Source: Clusia tigrina
Lineage: Eukaryota > Arthropoda > Insecta > Diptera > Clusiidae
Assembly (NCBI GenBank): GCA_920105625.2
Contig: OV050030.1
Coordinates: 101,835,698-101,899,697 of the forward strand
Length of the DNA: 64,000 bases
Reading direction: 5' to 3'
Shown: positions 62,018 to 64,000 of the stretch, piece after piece
Position numbering within the stretch: the stretch's first letter is position 1
How the letters are laid out: each line of letters starts with the position of its first letter
Notes under the pieces: generated by a model
What the model was told of the DNA's origin: nothing
Seen by the model: only the letters and a program-made list of their open reading frames with translations
Database searches by the model: none
Program-made: the position numbers and the translations under genes

Positions 62018-63877
62018 AATAAAAAGAAAATAAATTTTTTACTTAATAACAAAGTCAGTGATCAGGATATTATTAATAATAATTTGTCCATTTATAGTGT
62101 AACCGGCAGCACTTCTTCTCACCCATTTATGATCGAGGCATTACTCAATAGAGTATATTTGAAGTTCGTACTGGACACAGGTGCAGCGCGTTCGCTCTTT
62201 TCAAAACATATGTTTGATAAATATTTTTTAATTGAAAAACTGTTGGCATGCAAGGACACGTTAGTGGCTTATAATCGAAATTACTTCAAGATTCTTCATG
62301 AGTTTAATGCAATTCGGGTGATTGTAAGTGAAACGCAGAGTCCACCGATTTTGGGTCGGCATTTGATGTCGTTTATTGGCATCGCGCTTTCAAAGGTAAA
62401 TACAGTTAATAAGTGCGAAGATGTTATGGGAAGGCTAAACAACGATTTTTCTCAAGTTTTTGAGGAAGATTTAGAGAAGTACAATGTGAGCAAGGTAAAT
62501 TTAACAGTGAAAGAGGGAGCGAAGCGTATATTTTGCAAACCGAGACCGATTCCTTTGACATGGAGCAAACAAGTTGAACAGCAATTAAATGACTTAGTGG
62601 AAAAGGTTGTATTAGTACCAGTAGACAATTCGGATTGGGGTACTCCGTTGGTACCAGTCCTTAAGCACAATGGAGAGATTGCGTATCTGTAGTGATTATA
62701 AGACTACCATAAATAAATATTTGTCAGAGGTCAAATATATATTGCCACGAATTGAAGAGTTGTTCTCACCACTCCAAGGGTGATATTATTCAAAGTTGGG
62801 TTTAGGTAACGCTTATAATCAACTAGTCTTAGATAAATCTTCACAACTTTTGTGAGCATGGAGTACACATACGGGCATATTTGGGATGACTCGCTTACCT
62901 TTTGGAATTAAGCCTGCTGCGGCTATTTTTCAACGGACAATAGAAAATGTTCTCCGCGGTATACCAAACGTCGTAAATTATTTACACGACATAGTTATTG
63001 CTGGAAATTCTCGAGAAGAATATATTGATACTATAGAGAGAGTATTGCGAAAGCGAAGCTGTAGGGTTACGGCTAAATCCAACCAACAAAATTTCCTATT
63101 TACGATTGAAAATAATTCAAGAGGGTCTAAGGACTAATAAAGACAGAGTTTTGCCGGATTTAAAAGCACCAGTTCCCCAAGTGGTAACGCAAGTTCGTGC
63201 TTTTGTGGGCCTCGTGAATTATTATTCGAAATTCATCCCTAATTTCGCACACGAAATGGCGCCCTTATACGCATTGTTGAAGAAAAATGTAGAATTTAAA
63301 TGGGACAAATCGTGCCAACTGGCGTACGATCTTCTGAAGCATGGAAGTTACTTCTGAAATAGTTCTTATTCATTTTGATCGCACCAAGCCGATAGGAATA
63401 ACAACGGATGCGTCCAACGTGGCAGTGGCTGGAAATTTACCACACATTTTTCCAGATGACGATCGAAATCCTATTGCATTTGTTTCACGTGCACTCTCAG
63501 TAGCTGAACGAAATTACAGTACAGTGCAAAAAGAGTCGTTAGCTATAGTGTTTAGTGTAACAAAGCTACGGCATTACTTGTTAGCAAACCACAAGCCACT
63601 ATTAACTATTTTTGGGGAGAATAAACGTGTTCCTATAATGGCAGCGGGGCGAATTCAGCACTGGGCGCTTACCCTGTCAGGTTTCGACTATACGATTCGT
63701 TACTTGAAGGGATCGGAAAATTTTGCAGATCACCTTTCACGTCTACCACAAACATTTTCATCACGAAGCAATTTGGAAGATAATTATATAAATTTCATTA
63801 GCAACAGTAATCAGCTATGTTTAAATTTTGAAACAGTTGGCAAGAAAACATCTAGAGATCCATGTTTCTCTAAGTAA
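62003..63877 (+). pseudogene. U15 protease, RT and RNase H
   Basis: 229-codon frame 62003-62692. RT lesions as in U10 but without the connection TAG. Private change to N-N-S near 63114. RNase H 63341-63877. Confidence 0.88.
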
Positions 63878-64000
63878 AAAGAAGCAATTCAGCAAGGTGC
63901 GCCTGCTTAAGGGGGATGATTTTAAAGCATTTAAAGGCAAGGAAGATGAATTGTCAGTAGAGTATGTATATATTTTATGGGGGTATAGAAGCGTTGTGCC
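63828..64000 (+). pseudogene. U15 integrase N-terminal start
   Basis: Only the leader of integrase before the zinc finger is inside the window. Confidence 0.8.

Larger units (their letters stand above)
61018..64000 (+). mobile_element. U15: gypsy unit, cut by the right edge
   Basis: Carries the 70-bp gag deletion (join 61598/61599) seen elsewhere only in U5. The sequence leaves the window at the start of integrase, so the array continues. Confidence 0.95.

Noticed and set aside
1786..64000. CRISPR-like array (regular repeats)
   Set aside because: The period is about 4.2 kb with coding retroelement content; there are no short repeats with unique spacers.
1..64000. Host genes, tRNA or rRNA genes
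   Set aside because: Nothing outside transposable-element sequence was recognised on either strand. The tRNA-like string is only the primer binding site.

Overview
The window looks like arthropod (most likely insect) nuclear DNA, AT-rich and probably heterochromatic. I see no host gene, tRNA or rRNA. Almost all of it is one retrotransposon-derived tandem array. The arthropod call rests on a tRNA-Ser-primed, mag-like Ty3/gypsy element together with a D34D mariner. It is an inference, and I cannot name a species.

Layout. Positions 1-1782 hold the 3' end of a separate Ty3/gypsy element, reading left to right: end of RNase H, integrase with one in-frame stop and one frameshift, purine tract, then a 3' LTR. 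At about 1786 the sequence jumps into the middle of the integrase of a second gypsy family. From there to the right edge the window is a head-to-tail array of that family. A partial unit (U0, 1786-2627) is followed by fifteen LTR-to-LTR units, here called U1-U15, starting at 2628, 8247, 12475, 15054, 19284, 23397, 27513, 31629, 35745, 39856, 44066, 48313, 52523, 56770 and 61018. Each unit carries one LTR followed by one internal region (gag, protease, RT, RNase H, integrase). The usual unit is 4.11-4.25 kb. U1 is enlarged by a mariner insertion (about 3840-5060) and a 254-bp tandem duplication. U3 is shortened by a 1.65-kb deletion. The array runs off the right edge.

State of the element. Every copy is dead. 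In all copies that retain the region, the RT motif C reads Y-L-H-D and RNase H has lost the segment with its third acidic residue. From U4 onward the primer binding site is mutated, RT motif A has Gly in place of the catalytic Asp, and two stops sit inside RT. Yet neighbouring units are nearly identical. They therefore spread by DNA-level tandem amplification and not by reverse transcription: a retrotransposon turned macrosatellite.

History visible in the variants. U1-U3 are old and diverged. A block from mid-U5 to mid-U9 has a 4116-bp period with only about ten base differences. U10+U11 and U12+U13 form an 8457-bp higher-order repeat whose junction falls within 48826-48984. Several units carry repair scars with templated filler (a 40-bp hairpin in U2, filler in U3, filler in RT of U4-U9). 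The integrase core keeps D, D35E in an open frame in U4, U11, U13 and U14, making it the best-preserved domain. I found no new enzymatic or defence system. The notable object is the array itself.
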